Assembly (NCBI RefSeq): GCF_963678635.1
Contig: NC_087062.1
Coordinates: forward strand, 43,972,395 to 44,036,394
From: Symsagittifera roscoffensis
Taxonomy: Eukaryota > Xenacoelomorpha > Acoela > Convolutidae
Direction: 5' to 3'
Length of the DNA: 64,000 nt
Shown here: piece by piece, positions 49,691 through 61,870 of the stretch
Layout of the letters: every line of letters starts with the position of its first letter
Numbering within the stretch: position 1 is the first letter of the stretch
Program-made: the position numbers and the translations under genes
Notes under the pieces: generated by a model
The model's database searches: none
What the model saw: the letters and a program-made list of their open reading frames with translations, nothing else
What the model was told of the DNA's origin: nothing

Positions 49691-50159
49691 ATCCATTCAA
49701 AACTCGTTCACGAATGGTTCAAATTTTTAAGCAGCCTCTTCCAATAATGAAAAATCAAAAAGGAACATACTATTTTTAAATTCGCATTAAAAACTTTATC
49801 TCTATTATGATAACTTTATGTTTTCAAGAACGCTCTTCCCACGTCAAACCTTTGATAATTTCCAGATTATCAAAGTTTTCAGATGGTTTAACCTTTGCTA
49901 ATCATAACTCAAGTGTAATATTTCAAAACCATAGCCAATAAAAGTGCATGGCAAAATTAAACTTAGCATTAAAAGGCCACGGTACATACAATACAGTTGC
50001 TCAGCATTTAAGAAGAACCTTTAATTGGTCTTTTCTTCTTCTCTGTTATTACACTCCATAGTTTTGCCGAAAGTTTGATCACGCCTAATCTAATTTTTTT
50101 GATCCCAAAAAATGAAGTTTGTGGGCCCAAAAATTTGCTCTGGCTTCAACAAAAAAATA
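49691..50159. other. no gene recognised
   Basis: AT-rich spacer between a family A copy and a hAT-type element. Confidence 0.5.
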
Positions 50160-50167
50160 CATAAAAT

Positions 50168-51839
50168 CAGGGGCGGATTTAGGAACAAGGCGTCCACCCC
50201 CAACCCAACCCATAAACCCGCCCCTGATTTTATGTCTTTTTTTGGGATCAAAAAAGGGATTCGACCACCTGCCGACCCAAAGGGTGTCCCCTTTGTACTA
50301 TTTTGAGATATCCATTTTTGACAGACGGACCCTAAAATTTTTCTAAAGGCGCCAAAATATAAAAAATTAGATATCTTTCAATTATCTCTATCGGTTGGCG
50401 AAAAATAAAACTTAAATAATGATTCAGTAGTTCTATCAAATTTTGTTTTCAAGAAAAAAGTCTATGTTCTCAAACACTAACACTTTGCAATAGGTCGCGT
50501 AACCATAGCATGGATAATATTTTCGAGCACATTAACCGACCAGTAAGTTTTGCATGAAAATTTTCTGGCTCAGTTACTACTATTATTGCGACTTTCAAAA
50601 TGGCCTTTAGGTCGAAAAATTCTTGTTCAGAAAAAAACACAAGTTTCGACCGGTTTCGAATTTTAAGCTTTTGTGTCAAGCATAAATGTTACCTCAACCC
50701 CACGCGCGCGATGCTAAATGAGTTTGAAATTAACGTAAGCAGAAAAGCAAATTGAAAAACGTGCGAAATTATACGAGCAATTTTTTTGAACGTAATTTTT
50801 ACGGAAAAACTGGTCGAAACACTTATGTGTAATCGGTCATGGTTTATTTAAAAGCAATAAAAAACTAAGACCGTTAACGAAAAATTAACGAAAAAAAATT
50901 ACCGAAAAAAAATTAACCGGAGATGGAAAAATTTAAAAGTTAAGCGTTCAAGATAAAAGTTATTTATTGGATGAAATGATGCAGTGATTCAAGTGTTTAA
51001 CATAAATAGAGCTATCTACCTTCCAGCTTGAAGGTGTTTTCTAATGGCAAGTTAGAAAAAAAACTTGAGTAAAAGGAAAATATTGAATTTTGTTCTAGAT
51101 TTTTTTATCCGCCTGACACTTTGTAATGACACTATGCCTGACACTATGTAATAACACATCATTAGGAACAAATAGCTTGCATGCTCATGCCAAAGTTTGA
51201 GGCACTATAATTTTGACGTTTATGCAACCATTTTTTTTAAAGCGGCGATTAACGCGCAATAAACAGTGAAATGGCAATTTTAAAACCCCCGAAACTTAAT
51301 GAAAAGACCACATTTATCTTTTTTGAGGTCAAAGATATTGACATTTTGCAGATGGCACAATAAAACAGTATGATAACTCCTCAAAACGGGTCAAATTTAA
51401 GTTGAAATATATCATGCCTTTACCGCAAAAACAAATCGTAAAAAAACGTTCTTTTATTTTAATTTGATTGTTTAACAAGAACAAACGCTAGATAGACGTT
51501 CTCTTCGCTTTCCCTGTGTCAGCTCAGTTCATATTTAGTGTCAATGTGATTAGTGTGATGATTTGATACTTCTTGCTTCAATTTTTGAGAATGTTAAATT
51601 TTAAAGGGGGAGCGCGCTGAAAAAACGCAATTTTTCGGTCAAAATTTTCAAAAAAAGTGACTAAAAACGCTTTTTTGACCTGTTTTTCAAAGTTTTGCCT
51701 GCTGCGCACAATATTTCGCCAAAACAAGGTCTTTTTAGAGCTCGGAAAATCAATTTGATCAACCTAAGAAGAACAAAGGTCGACAAATCCGCCAGACCCC
51801 CCCCCCCCCCCCCTCGAGAAAATCCTAGATCCGCCCCTG
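50168..51839 (+). mobile_element. hAT-type MITE split by internal insertions
   Basis: Left end CAGGGGCGGATTTAGG at 50168 and right end CCTAGATCCGCCCCTG finishing at 51839, flanked by an 8-bp target duplication CATAAAAT (50160-50167 and 51840-51847). The MITE core is interrupted. The left part runs to about 50357 (CTAAAATTTTTCTAAAGGCG), the right part resumes near 51600 (AGGGGGAGCGCGCTGAAAAA), and about 1.24 kb of other DNA lies between. A second insertion near 50200-50260 is an inverted copy of its own left end plus host flank. No transposase gene. Confidence 0.85.
50360..51598. other. insertion within the MITE, with family B interior words
   Basis: About 1.24 kb between the two MITE parts. 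At 51235-51330 it carries family B-like words (GCGGCGATTAACGCGCAATA, TTTTAAAACCCCCGAAACTT). A tRNA-T-arm-like word GACCGGTTTCGAATTTT lies near 50648. I could not define its ends or any coding region. Confidence 0.5.
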
Positions 51840-51847
51840 CATAAAAT

Positions 51848-53416
51848 TGAAGTGATTTTTCAAAAGAATCTGACCAGACATTCGTCTTTGACCTGTTAAG
51901 CCTATTTTATCTTCGAAAATTTTATAAGTTAAGCCGAATCGATTTCTTAAGCGTTACCAGTGGTAAAATGTTTAGCATAGCACCCCTACCGAGTAAGCAC
52001 GATTCACAAATAAATAATAGAAGATTCTGGATCGACGGCTTAGCAGTGTGCCAGAAAGCAAATGTTAGGGCATGAGAGCGCTGTTTCCTGTTTTCAGAAT
52101 CAGCGTTGTCATTTGACGAGCCATGGAATGAGAGTGTTTTTTCGATTACGGTGCATTTCATCAAGTAGTGAAGAGAAAGCCCCTCCCATGTTCATATCTC
52201 GGCAATATTTCTGAAACAGCTGCTAGATATGTTTTTATGGTGTCATTTTTGTTACAGATGTGCACAATCAAGCACATTTATTCCCAGCCACAAGCAAAAC
52301 AATTTCTCGTACCACTTGTAAATTTCAATCAAATTCAAAATCCAATTAATACAAAAAACGACACATCTGTGATGTCATCTTAACAAGGTATGGCATTTCG
52401 CAGAATAAAACTAAACAGATGATTTTTAAATAAACAATTTCTTTCATGTCGTTTCAAATAGAGGCAAACCGGAAACATCAGAAAAAATTCAGCAATTCGA
52501 AAAGAAAGCAAAAATAAAATTAACAGGCATGAATACAAATACGGCCAATTTTTTTCCCCGCAGATAATGAAAAACTTACGTGTCACTAGTTTCACAAAAA
52601 ACGCAAGACACGTAGAGAAGTAAATACCCAGAATTATTTCGAGAATCTAAAAGTTGCAAATTATTTGTTACCAAAACAAACCTTACTCCGGATATTTTCA
52701 TGTCCAAAAAATCCTAATCGCAAAAAAAAAACATTTGATGCCTAGATAGATTTACGCTCCAAAACGGGAAAATTTACGATGGCGATCTGAATTTAACTGC
52801 TACCAGAAAAAAAAACTATTTACAACGCAGAAAATAACGAAGCCAATTTTTAAATAGACCAAAATTGCTCTTGAAATTTTGAAAGATAATCAAGAACCTG
52901 TAATTAAAACATAGGAGGTAGAAGATTTGCTAACTTCTTTATTAGCTGAGTGTCCAATTTTAAGGAAAGAACAAATGACCTTAAACTAATGTTTTTAAAT
53001 GAATGATTCTAAAGAATTACGATGAATTGAAAGAACTTCAGCATGTGAATCGAACACTCACTACATGTGCCTAACGCTTACTTTTTTCAGACATGTCAAC
53101 AGAACAGATCATAAAATAGTAATTGATTGGCTCTAATATCAAGCAACTGCTCTAACACGAAAGTGGATTACCTACATAAACCACGAGGGACACATGACAA
53201 AAATGACTTAATGCGTAGCATAGAATACTATGCTACGCGCGTGGAAACACCATAGCCAAAAGAATAAGCACACTCTTGAAAATTAATGAATCGACCACTA
53301 CCAAAATACCAAGACAGTATATGGTGCATTTCTAGCCTCCGCCCTACAGATAAAACAACAAAAAAAGAATCTGGCGTTTTTTCAAACTTTCATTTCTTTA
53401 ACTTTCATTTTTAAAC
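51848..53416. other. no gene recognised
   Basis: Slightly richer sequence at 51950-52300 with frames of 70-80 codons on both strands, but no recognisable domain or splice context. Confidence 0.45.
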
Positions 53417-53940
53417 CAAAACAAGACTGCTTGTATCAGGGCGAAGCCCTGAATGTTCCGACTGTCTTTTAAGGTTTATGGAGCAGTAAAAACATTAAAA
53501 AGTTAAATGTAATAAAACAAAATGAATTTTTTTCTTCTAAAATCTGACATTTTTCATGAAAATCAACCTCCCACACGCCATATTTCGCCCCTTTTAACAA
53601 ATCAATTATGGCAAATAAGCTTCCTTCAACCAATTTGGAACGATTTTTAAAACGGATTAAATCTCCGCTTACGCGTTAATAGAGCGAAATATATCGAAAT
53701 ATAATAGAGCGTTAATTGTCCCAAATTGGCCAAAATGGCAATCTTTAAACCCCCGTAACCCCCGAAAAATGATCACAGGTTAAATATTTTTTCAAATTTA
53801 AGCTCAGGACAACAATACCTTTTGAATGATAAATAAAAATTCCGTCAAAAATGGCTAGTTAAAAAGTTGAAATTTGTCTGAAGAAAAAAAACCACTCCGA
53901 GCACAAATATTCCGTTACTTTCGAAACGAAAGTCGGAACA
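53417..53940 (+). repeat. family B element, clearest copy
   Basis: Left end AAACAAGACTGCTTGTATC, then a perfect hairpin TCAGGGC-GAA-GCCCTGA at 53435-53452, then ATGTTCCGACTG. The interior matches 10.65-11.17 kb (CTCCGCTTACGCGTTAATAG, CAATCTTTAAACCCCCGTAA). The right end is ATTCCGTTACTTTCGAAACG...AGTCGGAACA, inverse to TGTTCCGACT at the left. About 524 bases, non-coding. Confidence 0.75.
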
Positions 53941-56079
53941 AAAAGTTACAATGACACTCACTCTCTACGCATGTTTTTAAAACCATTTAGAATCTGAAAT
54001 GTCAAAACTACCAAAGAACAGTTATGATGTGCAATTTCAGTGGTTATAAATGACGGAAATGTGACTTCCGGATTTCACGTTGAAAATAATTTAAAGCACA
54101 CTACCAATTGCACTTGTTCGCCATATCAACATATTTAACAATCTACATTTTTGGAGGAAACAATTTTTGTCAATACATATATGCACTAAGAATATTTCTT
54201 CAAAAAAATTATGAAGTATTTTTCTTTTATTTGCTGTAATAAACTATTTGATGGCCCAATTTAAGAGACATAAAATCCTTGTTTAAGCCCACATTTATTG
54301 CTCCTGGGTTTAGCACCATTCTGCAGGAATATGTTATAGTTTTCAGGATTGAAGCGCGCGGAGCTTTGGTGTAAGCTTGCGTCTATCACTAAAAGGTTTT
54401 TATCCCAACTTTTAAATAATTATTGAGCTTTACTAAGACAACTTTTGCACATATGGGTACTAAGAACTTGAACCAGTGAAAGTGTAGTGATGAAATACAC
54501 TTGCAGTTACAAAATACCAAAACAAAGTTATTTACGGGAAAACAACACCCTTGCTGATCGCAAGCGTAAAACATTAAAATCGGAACTTTCTATGGAAGCG
54601 CGTTATTCTGAAGGCACTTAAAGAGATTCCACAAAGACCTTTTTCGGGGAACATGCCAAATTTTTGATGTTGAATGGAAAAGATACATATACATTCCTTT
54701 ATAAACAGTTTAGACGCCGCAGCCTTATTTTTCCTCGATTGTGATCTATTAATAACAAATGTCCAGCAGCTGTGATATCATCGTGGTCGCGTGAAAACAA
54801 ACTTTTCAATCATATTCAGGAAAGTTTAAATACAGAGGCGATAGAAAAAAACAAGCAGGAGTTACAGCGTAAAAACCTCTCTAATCTAACTCAAATGATT
54901 CAGATAAAACTTGACCAGCTAATGATTTAGATCTTGGCCAACTTAAAAGAGGCAAATGAAACATCTGGTAAGAAGGGGAAAACGCCAAAATACTGACACA
55001 TTTACATTTTTTTTTTCAATTTATGGCAATCAGAAACTTCAAAGTAACAACAATTTTTTCAGTAAAATAGTTTGAAAACGTATCTCATACTAATTAACAA
55101 AAAGAAACCTTAATGCAAAAACTAGAGTCAATTTGTAACAGTAGACTGGCACAGAATTGGCATGAAAACAACAGGTAATTCAAACACGCTTTTTTGATGC
55201 CTTGTTTATCCATTTTTGAATTTTCAAAAAATAGTCCGCTACAATGACGTTTTGATACATTCGATTCTACAATCACAATGTTTAGTTTAAAAATGAATAA
55301 TTGAAACGGGCAAGAAGAATTGGAGAAAAATATTTTGCATTTTAGTCTATAAAATTGTCAAACTTAGAAATTCAATTAGGAAATGCATTCAAAATATTCA
55401 ATTTTTATGTAACATAAAAAAAAGTCATAACACATTGTCTCATACCAGCGTTTATTACTTAGCCACGGACGCTTAATAAATCACGGGCCAAAACAAAGCA
55501 AAGAAAAAATGCAATGAAATAGAGATTCAATGCTACAGGTCGTGCTTTAGCAGAAGCTCCACCAAATGAGCACTTTTATTTGCGATTTATGTTGGAAAAG
55601 AAGTCACTCTAATTCACTACTAATATTACGAGTTGTATTTATCATTGAGTGTTGATTCTATCATTCTCAAACTTAGTTGGGCTACATAAGAGGCTCATTT
55701 TGAAAGTTTGCTCAAAAATTGACCCAGAAGCTATAGCCTAATTTTTGACGTTTCAGCTGAGGTAAACATAACACAATTTGGAATAAATTTTTGGGTTCGA
55801 GTAACGCACAATGAATTGCACCAATCTGAGCAACTCTGTATATATCAATTTTTGTCTGTTTTCAAACCAATTTGACTAAAAAATGTTCCAAGTTTTGATT
55901 TTTTGTCGTTTTAACCGTTTAATTCAAATCAGAGCTGCACACTTTCGGTCAATTTTAAAGCCATTAACAGCAAATTGCTCGTCAATGTTTCTGCGACTTT
56001 TTGATTTCCGAATCAAATTCATAATTTAGCATAAGTGATTCAGCAAGATATGAAAAAACACATTTCTTATTTAAGGTGA
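53941..56079. other. no gene; contains a family A right-end fragment and repeat E
   Basis: A family A ending (AAAGTTATTTACGGGAAAAC and ACCCTTGCTGATCGCAAGCG) lies at 54525-54570, with an A opening word (ACAGAGGCGATAGAAAAA) at 54833. The rest shows no supported gene. Confidence 0.5.
55298..55460 (+). repeat. dispersed repeat family E, copy 2
   Basis: Diverged copy of the 9439-9601 segment, sharing words such as TAGTCTATAAA, AATTCAATTAGGAA and CATACCAGCGTTTATTACT over about 160 bases. Confidence 0.7.
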
Positions 56080-57026
56080 ATGACAGAAACGGTTTCTTCA
56101 TTCGTTCTGAAATTAAGTTTTGCAATGGACTCAATGCGATTTTTGCTAGCATTGGCCAAAAAATTAAATTCAGCTATCCCTCAAACTTCAAATGATTTTG
56201 AAATAGAATCGAACTTCTCAATACACATTTATCCGTGTAAAGAGCAAGAAGTTCGAACTATAATCAAAACATTTAAAAATAAACCCTCTACTGGGATGGA
56301 TGATACAAGTAACATAATCATAAAACTATCTTTCAATCAAGTTGTTCCCCATCTAACCAACATAATAAACTCATCTATGAAAAACGGGATGATTCAAAAG
56401 TTTTTAAGCCAAGCTAAAGTTCTTCCATTTTTCAAGAAAAACTAAAAAAAAAAATTGGGAAAATATAGACATATTTCTTTGCTAGTTTGTTGGAGCAAAT
56501 TTTTTTAAAATGCAAGTTCAAAAGATTATATAATCAAATGGAGGTTAACAATTTGTTTTATTGCAAATTGTTTGTTTTTCGATCAAAACATAACACAGTT
56601 GACGAAATAGCTGAATTCACTGAAAAGATTCGTGCATATAAGGGTATGATTGAGGTACCAACTGTTTTCCATGATTGAAAAAAAAAATTTCGATACTTTA
56701 AATCATTCTATCTTAATTAAAAAATTGGACTGTTATGGACTAAATGGACCATTTTTGCAATGGATAAGAAGTTACTTATCAAACCATTTTCAACGCGTTG
56801 AAATGAATGGCATACATTCATCCTGGGAAAAAGTCAATTGTGGTGTCCCGCAAGGATCAACACTCGGTCCTTTATTGTTTCTTATATATATATATGATGA
56901 CGACCATTTCAGATGATAGTTTCTCTGATGATGCACACAATATGCGAAAGCGCTCAGAAACAAACATTGATTGTATGCTTTGTTTTTCATTCTAGAAAAA
57001 TAAATCTTCTTCTTCTTCTTCTTAAC
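56080..57026 (+). mobile_element. LINE fragment (Jockey/CR1-type reverse transcriptase)
   Basis: Plus-strand remains of a non-LTR retrotransposon in several frames. At 56220-56445 an N-terminal RT segment reads EVRTIIKTFKNKPSTGMDD...AKVLPFFKKN. At 56580-56640 comes FRSKHNTVDEIAEFTEKIR. At 56690-56910 come [36 protein letters not shown] and [19 protein letters not shown]. The (F/Y)ADD block is missing: the sequence jumps from LIYIY to a 3' end with a (TTC)n tail at 57007-57026. Frame changes near 56445-56500 and 56675 and an internal deletion make it dead. Not the same subfamily as the 13-kb LINE, judging by its different tail. Confidence 0.87.
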
Positions 57027-59932
57027 AACAACAAGGTGCATACACCGAGCATTAATTATGTGTACGATCTGTTGAAACTTGGGTATCGATTGCTAACTCA
57101 AAGACAAAAATCCTCAATTCTGTATAGTCCTCAAAAATACAAAAAAGTTTTTTTTTAATTGTAGTAGTTTTTTCCTCTGAGGTGTAATAAAAGGATCTGA
57201 ACGTAATATAAGCAAATGGGAAAACAGTTTTCGGAGAAAAATGACTATAAAAGAAAAACAAAAAATTGTTTTTGTGCAATTTTTTGAAATTTTTCCCAAA
57301 AAAAAGCTAAAATACTTAAAGAAAACTAAATTAAGTCGAGTAAAACTAAGTGATTACTCTTAAATTAAGCAACTGTAAGACCAGTTTTTCTTGACACTGA
57401 AGAATGTTTTGTAAAATTTTAATGTCGTCCGAGCCACGACTGAAACGGCTTTGCAATGACATATCACTCAACTCTCAGCGATGAGTATTTGTGGTAGCTG
57501 ATTTTTTTTGTGGAAAACAAAAAAAGAAAAAAACTAAAACATATCCGAACACAAAGTTCCTCCCTATTTTTCAAATGATCGGATTAACAAGGAATTTTTT
57601 TTTTTAAATGTCTATGAAAAAAAGAGTTTATGCATGCTGCCTAAAACAATTTCATACTTAGCAATGATGAATTGATGAAAACCCTTTTTGATTTGATTTT
57701 TTTTCAAAATGTCTGCAACTTTTTCACCTTTTTAATAAATCCTAATAAATGACTACTTATAGTTGCGAATATGGCTGTAAAGACTCAGCACAGCCTTCTG
57801 GTTCCCATAAATTAAGTACTTTTAAAGTCAAAATTAAAAATCAAGCTAAATTATTTTTTGATTGAATTAAAGCATCATTAAATCACTCAGCGTATGCTGA
57901 TAGGCAAACAAGTTCATCACTACACCACCATAATATGATGATACAGATTATTTTGCTATTACAGAAACATGCGTTTGGTGAATTAAATTCTTACTTACTT
58001 ACTTTTTTTACTTACGGTTTAATTAGTACCTGAAATTCGGCAACAATTTTCACAAAAATTCAAAAATACTTGCCACACAGGAATCCACACCAAACCGAAC
58101 TAGACCACGCAACTTGTCGATTTGTATCGATACCAATTAAATGAGAACGATTTGTGTCAGCATACATCTACGATTGTCTCAGCTGACGATTGACATTAAA
58201 ACAAAACCCTTGTGATTCGATTAAATTAGCGTCTAGAATTTTATCATGTGAGAAAATTACAACTAGCCAGCAAAGATTTGACTAGTCCCTATTCAAAGAA
58301 TATTAATGGAACCCTTTAAAGGAAAACATGGACCAGAAATTTTTGATGCATCAGATTGGAATTTTTTTCTGAAAAAAGAATGCTCCGGGTGTTTTTTTCT
58401 CTCCAGGCATATCTCTAGCGTAGAGAAGTATCGAATTAACTCAGAAATCATTCCAAATTGAATTGAGGTAAGCTAATTAATCTCCAAATAAAACTTGATA
58501 GATGAGAAATATATCAACTAATGCTTAGAATATAAAAATGGAACATTCTGACATCATATTAACCAGATATTGTTATGTTATTGTTTAGAATGTTCCTTTT
58601 TTAAATTCTAGTTTTTGGGTAAAAACCACGTAAAATACCTCAAAGTATAGTCGGCATTGTACGGTTGATCCAAAAAATCCAAAGCGGGAAAGATGATTCG
58701 AAAAATTCAATAAACTCAAAAGTCTAAACTTTAAGAAAATCGGACAACTTCAAGAAAATCGGACAACTCATTTACCCAGTAAGAAGACCCAGCAAAGCAA
58801 ATCACAAGCGTAGCTGCTGAGTGTACAAGGGCAATTTTGTCTCTTAAGTTTTATTTACCTCTTTTCTCACTCTCTCGCCATCGATCTCGAGGTACTATTC
58901 TGATCATTTTTATCGCCAATAAATGTTTCCCCATTTTTCAATATGGCTCGGCCTCGCTCGAATGACGAGATAAGAAAAGTTAATATTGAACAAATGAAAC
59001 TTTCTGTGGAAATGATACATCCGAACAGAAAATTCCTCGCCATAATCGTTGGAACATAATAGCGCAATAGAACAACCAAAACCGAATGTTAAAAATATGT
59101 AATCAAAAAATACCCAGGCCTTGAAAAAATTCAGCTATTTGAGCTGCAAAATCGTACTGCGTAAAATGCAAAACTTTACGATTAAGACAATAAAATGAAA
59201 ACAGAACTTTTAAAGCGTGAAAAAAATCAACATGAGCCCAACGTAATACTCAAAAATTGAGCTAAATCAGCGTTTTCATGCAGCAGATAAACGCGCCAAG
59301 CACTAGGATGCTCAGCGACAATTCAGCGGAAAACTTTTTAGTTCCGATAATTGGTTGAGCTTGTTTTACCATCAAATATCAGATATTAATGATTTGACGG
59401 TTAAAACAGTCACTCATTCTGAATTTACTGCTTTACATGGACTCATTGATCAAATTTATGCTTTGTAATCAAAAGTCAGAAATTAATATTCAGCAACCAA
59501 TTTGGGAAAATATTATGGAACAAAAAAGCATTTAACATACGGCAATCAATTTTTTCGTGAAGTGTTCAGAAAAACTTGGTAATGATAAACGGAAAGCAAC
59601 TCTAAATTTCAGAAAGCGCCTCCAAAATGGTTCAAGAAGTTGTTTGAAGGCTAAAAATTAGGAAGACAAACTATGTTAATTATCTTGCAAATAATTTTTG
59701 TCAAATCAAGAACTTTTCAAGACAAATATTATTAGGCAAGCAAAAAAGACTCAAATATGTGCGCGCCCAAGCAGCTGCAAATTCGACTAGCCTAAAATTA
59801 ATAGCGGCAAACACTGCTTCACGTACAGTATGCTACTAGTGTAGAAGTAAGCCGAAGCACATCACGCATTCACTGATTGCCAACGCTGCTAAAACTTGAT
59901 CTTTTTTTTTATTTTACGAAGATCGAATCAAG
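57027..59932. other. no gene recognised
   Basis: AT-rich with poly-A/T runs and the family C copy noted separately. A minus-strand frame at 58867-59079 is followed by a GAG|GTAAAT donor-like site, but nothing links it to a known protein or to the GPCR. Confidence 0.42.
57480..57600 (+). repeat. dispersed repeat family C, second copy
   Basis: Same orientation as the 46.44-kb copy; similar sequence continues into a poly-T/A patch. Confidence 0.55.
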
Positions 59933-60340
59933 CAGGGTGAACACTTTTTTGAGAGAACAATAGTGACTGCCAATTTTCGAATTTTTTGTCGATCTTTTTT
60001 TAGGTCGACCAAATTAATTTTTCAAGCTCTGCCAAAGCACTAAAAAGTCCCTGTTTTGGCCAAAATTTCTGCACCGCAGGCATAATTTTGAATAAACAGG
60101 CTGAAAAAGTCGTTTTTGTGCACTTTTGGAAAAATTTTGAAAAAAAATTGCGTTTTTTCGGAGCGCGCTCCCCCCTCAATATTAATATATATTGGCGCCA
60201 AAGGCGCCTTTAGAAAAATTTTAGGGTCCGTCGCCAGAAATCGTTGTAAATAGTGACTTTTAGTGACCATTGAAAAAATAGTGACCAATTAGTGACCAAC
60301 AGTGACTGGTCACTAAAATAGTGACTAAGTGGTCACCCTG
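59933..60340 (-). mobile_element. hAT-type non-autonomous element with a second terminus type
   Basis: Ends CAGGGTGAACACTT (left, 59933) and CAGGGTGACCACTTAG (inverse of the right end at 60340), flanked by an 8-bp target duplication GAATCAAG (59925-59932 and 60341-60348). AGTGAC/GTCACT motifs fill both subterminal regions. The core at about 60004-60235, read on the minus strand, is the CAGGGGCGG MITE core (AAAGGCGCCTTTGGCGCC, GGAGCGCGCTCC, ACAGGGACTTTTTAG...GCAGAGCTT). It is thus a hAT-like element sharing its inside with another MITE type but carrying different ends. No transposase. Confidence 0.88.
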
Positions 60341-61670
60341 GAATCAAGTGTACCATCAAACTTCGAGCTACTCAGCAACAAGTTTTTCGGCTCTTTTCCA
60401 CATTAAAAATAAATGATTTTTAGTTGCAATGAATTTTAATCTTCTTTTGAAAGGTCTAAGATTCGTATTCAACGCGAATGCGTTACATGGAATCTTAAAA
60501 ACTCACAAACATTTGGATAATTTTTTTCTACTTTACAATTTCGTTTTCTTCCGCAGCAAGCACTAATTAACAAGACTGAATGAATCAAAAGATAGCATCC
60601 ATCTTCAAATAGAGTGATTTAGTGTAACAATTTTGGACAAAAAGGCTAAAAATTGGCCACAAGGTCATGAGAAAAAAATCACTAGTGCATTAATTTTTGT
60701 GACCGTAGCAAAATTTGTGACCGTAAGTGAAGTTTTAAAGAAATATAAGAGAGAAGTTGCATATTATTTGGCAAATCAAGTATCCAACTTCTCAAAAGGT
60801 TAAGGTATCTGCTGGTAAAATTCAACCAGTAATTTGGGTTCGGGTGAAAAGATAAGAAACAGCGTTTAACAGAACAAAAACTGTATAAAAAATAAATTAT
60901 TCCGTCTATTTACCTATTAACTAATTAAATGAATAAACTTCAAAGATACTGCCAAGTTAAAATGGTAGACTTACCTTATAAACAATGCAAAGTAATGAAA
61001 GAACATGTAAATCTCATCTGCGCATTCATCTTCCGTTATCTCAGAAGTATTGTTCAGTGACATAATTACAAAATATCTGACAGCAAGTTGGCTTCAGAGA
61101 AAAAATAAGACTTGCGATAATGTTGAAAAAAGTGTCCAAAATTCACTCTGCGCCGTCAATGTTGGGAGGTAAGTTTTTCCGATTTGAGTTTTAGCCTTAA
61201 TCTTTTTTCAGTTAGATAAATCAAACTCATCTTTGAATGCTAGCCTTGATATTACTTTCAGATCAATAAAACTCATATAACAAGTGTTGAGAGAAAGGAA
61301 AAACTGGCTAAAAAAGTTGAAGAAAAAAATTAACAGCTTGAAATATAATAAAAGATTGTGTAATTTCAGATCAAACCTTTCCTGGTTCGAAATTAGACTT
61401 TCTGCGTAGAAATAGTTCTTGTGTTAAAAAATAAAATCAGATATTTATTGCTACGGAAGGGTTCAATTTTCAACCAATGGGGCGTTCTTAAAAACTGTTC
61501 CAACTACCTGCAGTAATATAAACAACAACGTTCTTTCTAACAGTTAGAAATCAGCGCGTTGTTCAGTTTAACTTCTGTTTGATATGGACTGGCTCAAAAG
61601 GAAATATATCAACTTTTCAGAAGTCACCTGGTCGCCTTTTTTCTGCATTCGATTAAGTATATTCAGATCG
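60341..61670. other. no gene recognised
   Basis: AT-rich sequence up to the assembly gap; GTGACCGTA is repeated near 60700-60725. No supported gene. Confidence 0.45.
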
Positions 61671-61870
61671 NNNNNNNNNNNNNNNNNNNNNNNNNNNNNN
61701 NNNNNNNNNNNNNNNNNNNNNNNNNNNNNNNNNNNNNNNNNNNNNNNNNNNNNNNNNNNNNNNNNNNNNNNNNNNNNNNNNNNNNNNNNNNNNNNNNNNN
61801 NNNNNNNNNNNNNNNNNNNNNNNNNNNNNNNNNNNNNNNNNNNNNNNNNNNNNNNNNNNNNNNNNNNNNN
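61671..61870. other. assembly gap, 200 N
   Basis: Exactly 200 N, a conventional placeholder, so the true distance is unknown. Frames read through it are meaningless. Confidence 0.99.

Noticed and set aside
58867-59079. Candidate upstream exon of the GPCR
   Set aside because: A donor-like site exists but the phase and hydrophobic content do not join convincingly to the TM1 exon.
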